From assembly GCF_026898135.2 (NCBI RefSeq), contig NZ_CP114035.2, positions 5,373,501 to 5,437,500 on the forward strand: a DNA stretch of 64,000 nt, in the 5' to 3' direction. Below, in pieces: positions 62,730 to 64,000 of the stretch. The DNA comes from Pseudomonas fortuita (GTDB lineage Bacteria > Pseudomonadota > Gammaproteobacteria > Pseudomonadales > Pseudomonadaceae). The position numbers were made by a program, and so were the translations under genes. The stretch's first letter is position 1; each line of letters starts with the position of its first letter. The notes under the pieces were generated by a model that saw only the letters and a program-made list of their open reading frames with translations, was not told where the DNA came from and searched no databases.

Positions 62730-63497
62730 TCAGCGCCCGCTGCGCCGTTCCGCGCGCGCCACACGCTGCGCCTCTTCATGCGCTTCTTCCAGCACCTCCT
62801 GCACATACAGAATGTGCCGGCTGGACACTTCCCGCGCATCTTCCGCCCTGCCCTCGACAATCGCCAGGTACAGCTCCCGGTGCTGACTGATCAGCATGTC
62901 CCGGGTTTCGGTGCGCTGCTGATACATGCCGCCAATGTTGGTCACCACGTTGCGCTTGAGCAGGTCGAACAAGCCCCGAATGGTGTGCAGCAAGACCGCG
63001 TTATGGCTGGCCTCGGCAATCGCCAGGTGAAAGCGTGCATCCGCCGCGCCCTCCTCCGCCCGGGTCACTTCATCGACCCGGGTGTAGCAGTCTTGCAACG
63101 CATCGAAGGCCGCCTTCAAACGCGCCCGGTCCGGGTCGGTGGCGCGCTGGGCGGCGTAGTAGGCGCACGACGCCTCCAGGGTATGGCGAAATTCGAGCAG
63201 GTCGCGCTGCGCCTCGGCACTGTGCTCAAGCAACTGCAGCAGTGGGTCGCTGAAGGTAGAGCCCAGTGACTCGGCAACAAAATTGCCCCCGCCCTGGCGG
63301 CTGACCAGCAGCCCTTTGGCCACCAGCTTCTGGATCGCCTCACGCAGTGACGGGCGGGACACGCCGAACTGCTCGGCAAGGGCGCGTTCGGCCGGCAGCC
63401 GCTGCCCCGAGGTCAGCGTGCCTTCCAGAATCATCCCTTCCAACCGATCGACGATGTCGTCGGACAGGCGCCGTTGGCGGACCTGATCAAAAACCAT
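62730..63497 (-). CDS. lldR: FadR-subfamily GntR regulator, probable LldR
   Basis: A 255-residue regulator with an N-terminal winged HTH (SGQRLPAERALAEQFGVSRPSLREAIQKL) and a C-terminal FCD ligand domain of about 150 residues whose His/Asp metal-site pattern is visible in DARFHLAIAEASHNAVLLHTI. It is divergent from lldP and a lactate-operator-like palindrome lies between them, which supports the LldR (L-lactate responsive) assignment. Start at ATG 63497 (MVFDQVRQRRLSDDIV). Confidence 0.88.
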   Translation of the reverse strand: MVFDQVRQRRLSDDIVDRLEGMILEGTLTSGQRLPAERALAEQFGVSRPSLREAIQKLVAKGLLVSRQGGGNFVAESLGSTFSDPLLQLLEHSAEAQRDLLEFRHTLEASCAYYAAQRATDPDRARLKAAFDALQDCYTRVDEVTRAEEGAADARFHLAIAEASHNAVLLHTIRGLFDLLKRNVVTNIGGMYQQRTETRDMLISQHRELYLAIVEGRAEDAREVSSRHILYVQEVLEEAHEEAQRVARAERRSGR

Positions 63498-63690
63498 CAC
63501 ATGCTCTCCACAAACCCCCGGCAAATTTCAGGGGCGCCTATTCTCGCCGATCCAGGCCGCGCAAACACCCATCAAGCCGCGATTTTGCCAGCGCATCAGG
63601 CGCCCGCTCATCGGCCCGCGACCAAAGTTTTGCACAGGACAAATTGACACACCCACGACAGCGCTTTTAACCTAGCGACCAGCCATTGTA

Positions 63691-63707
63691 AATTGGTCTT
63701 ACCAATT
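63691..63707. promoter_or_regulatory. LldR operator-like palindrome
   Basis: AATTGGTCTTACCAATT has arms AATTGGT and ACCAATT around three bases. It resembles known LldR sites and lies 45 bases before lldP. The remaining 250-base gap contains no gene. Confidence 0.78.
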
Positions 63708-63751
63708 ATCCAATGCCAGTGCTGACCAACAACAATTAGGGGCCACCCCAT

Positions 63752-64000
63752 ATGCAAACCTGGCAACAACTCTATAGCCCGCTTGGTAGTCTTGGCCTGT
63801 CCGCACTGGCGGCAGTCATCCCTATCGTGTTCTTCTTCCTTGCCCTCGCCGTGTTCCGCCTGAAAGGCCACGTAGCGGGCAGCATCACCCTTGCCCTGTC
63901 GATCCTGGTGGCGATCTTCGCCTTCCAGATGCCTGTCGACATGGCCCTCGCCGCCGCGGGTTACGGCTTCCTCTACGGCCTCTGGCCGATTGCCTGGATC
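63752..64000 (+). CDS. lldP: L-lactate permease (partial, runs off the window)
   Basis: The first 83 residues (MQTWQQLYSPLGSLGLSALA, then PIVFFFLALAVFRLKGHVAGS) match the LldP lactate/glycolate permease family, with two to three membrane segments in view and AGGGG upstream of the ATG. The protein imports L-lactate with protons. Divergent lldR and the palindrome between suggest induction by lactate. Downstream lactate dehydrogenase genes would be expected outside the window. Confidence 0.93.
   Translation, partial: MQTWQQLYSPLGSLGLSALAAVIPIVFFFLALAVFRLKGHVAGSITLALSILVAIFAFQMPVDMALAAAGYGFLYGLWPIAWI

Overview
The window is about 64 kb of ordinary, gene-dense Pseudomonas core chromosome. Protein sequences, gene order (mrcB region, dksA-gluQ-cbrA-cbrB-crcZ-pcnB, rimP-nusA-infB-rbfA-truB-rpsO-pnp, grpE-dnaK-dnaJ-dapB-carA-carB-greA, fur-bamE-ratA-smpB-lldR-lldP), high GC content and many REP/REPIN palindromes all point to the Pseudomonas putida group. 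I see no prophage, insertion sequence, CRISPR array, defence island or integrative element.

Layout. 1-5.5 kb: cell-wall synthase PBP1b (mrcB) with a TPR lipoprotein that fits its activator LpoP and the start of a YqcC-like gene; divergently, a two-domain kinase-like protein and a TfoX C-terminal-domain protein. 5.5-9.4 kb: an iron block with a PrrF-type small RNA behind a Fur box, then a haem ABC importer (hmuTUV) and a ChaN-type lipoprotein, but no haem receptor or cytoplasmic haem carrier. 9.4-13.3 kb: Rieske protein, sfsA, an aminotransferase, dksA and gluQ. 13.4-18.9 kb: the carbon/nitrogen control module, with the overlapping small membrane gene cbrX, the sensor cbrA, the sigma54 activator cbrB and the Crc/Hfq-titrating RNA CrcZ behind a sigma54 promoter. 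19-26.8 kb: pcnB, folK, panBC (without panD), pgi, acs. 26.8-32 kb: an MpaB-family oxygenase, a 978-residue DUF748 protein, a divergent VOC/monooxygenase pair and a BON-domain protein.

32.2-47.6 kb, minus strand: one long block for translation and RNA metabolism. In transcription order it reads rlmE, ftsH, folP, glmM, tpiA, secG, tRNA-Leu, tRNA-fMet, rimP, nusA, infB, rbfA, truB, rpsO, pnp. 47.7-58.5 kb: yhbY on the plus strand, then (minus strand, in transcription order) grpE, dnaK, dnaJ, dapB, carA, carB, greA and a DUF4149 membrane protein. A near-consensus sigma32 promoter precedes grpE. 58.6-64 kb: recN behind a LexA-like box, fur, bamE, ratA, smpB, lldR and the start of lldP.

The most interesting signals are regulatory: PrrF and Fur boxes around haem import; cbrX/cbrA overlap; CrcZ with its upstream activator-like repeats and a 66-bp inverted repeat; GTAAC repeats ahead of the panB promoter; an arginine-containing leader ORF plus an intrinsic terminator ahead of a TTG-started carA; and -10 boxes so close to the mrcB and smpB start codons that those mRNAs may be nearly leaderless. 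All annotation was made by reading the sequence; no database search was run.
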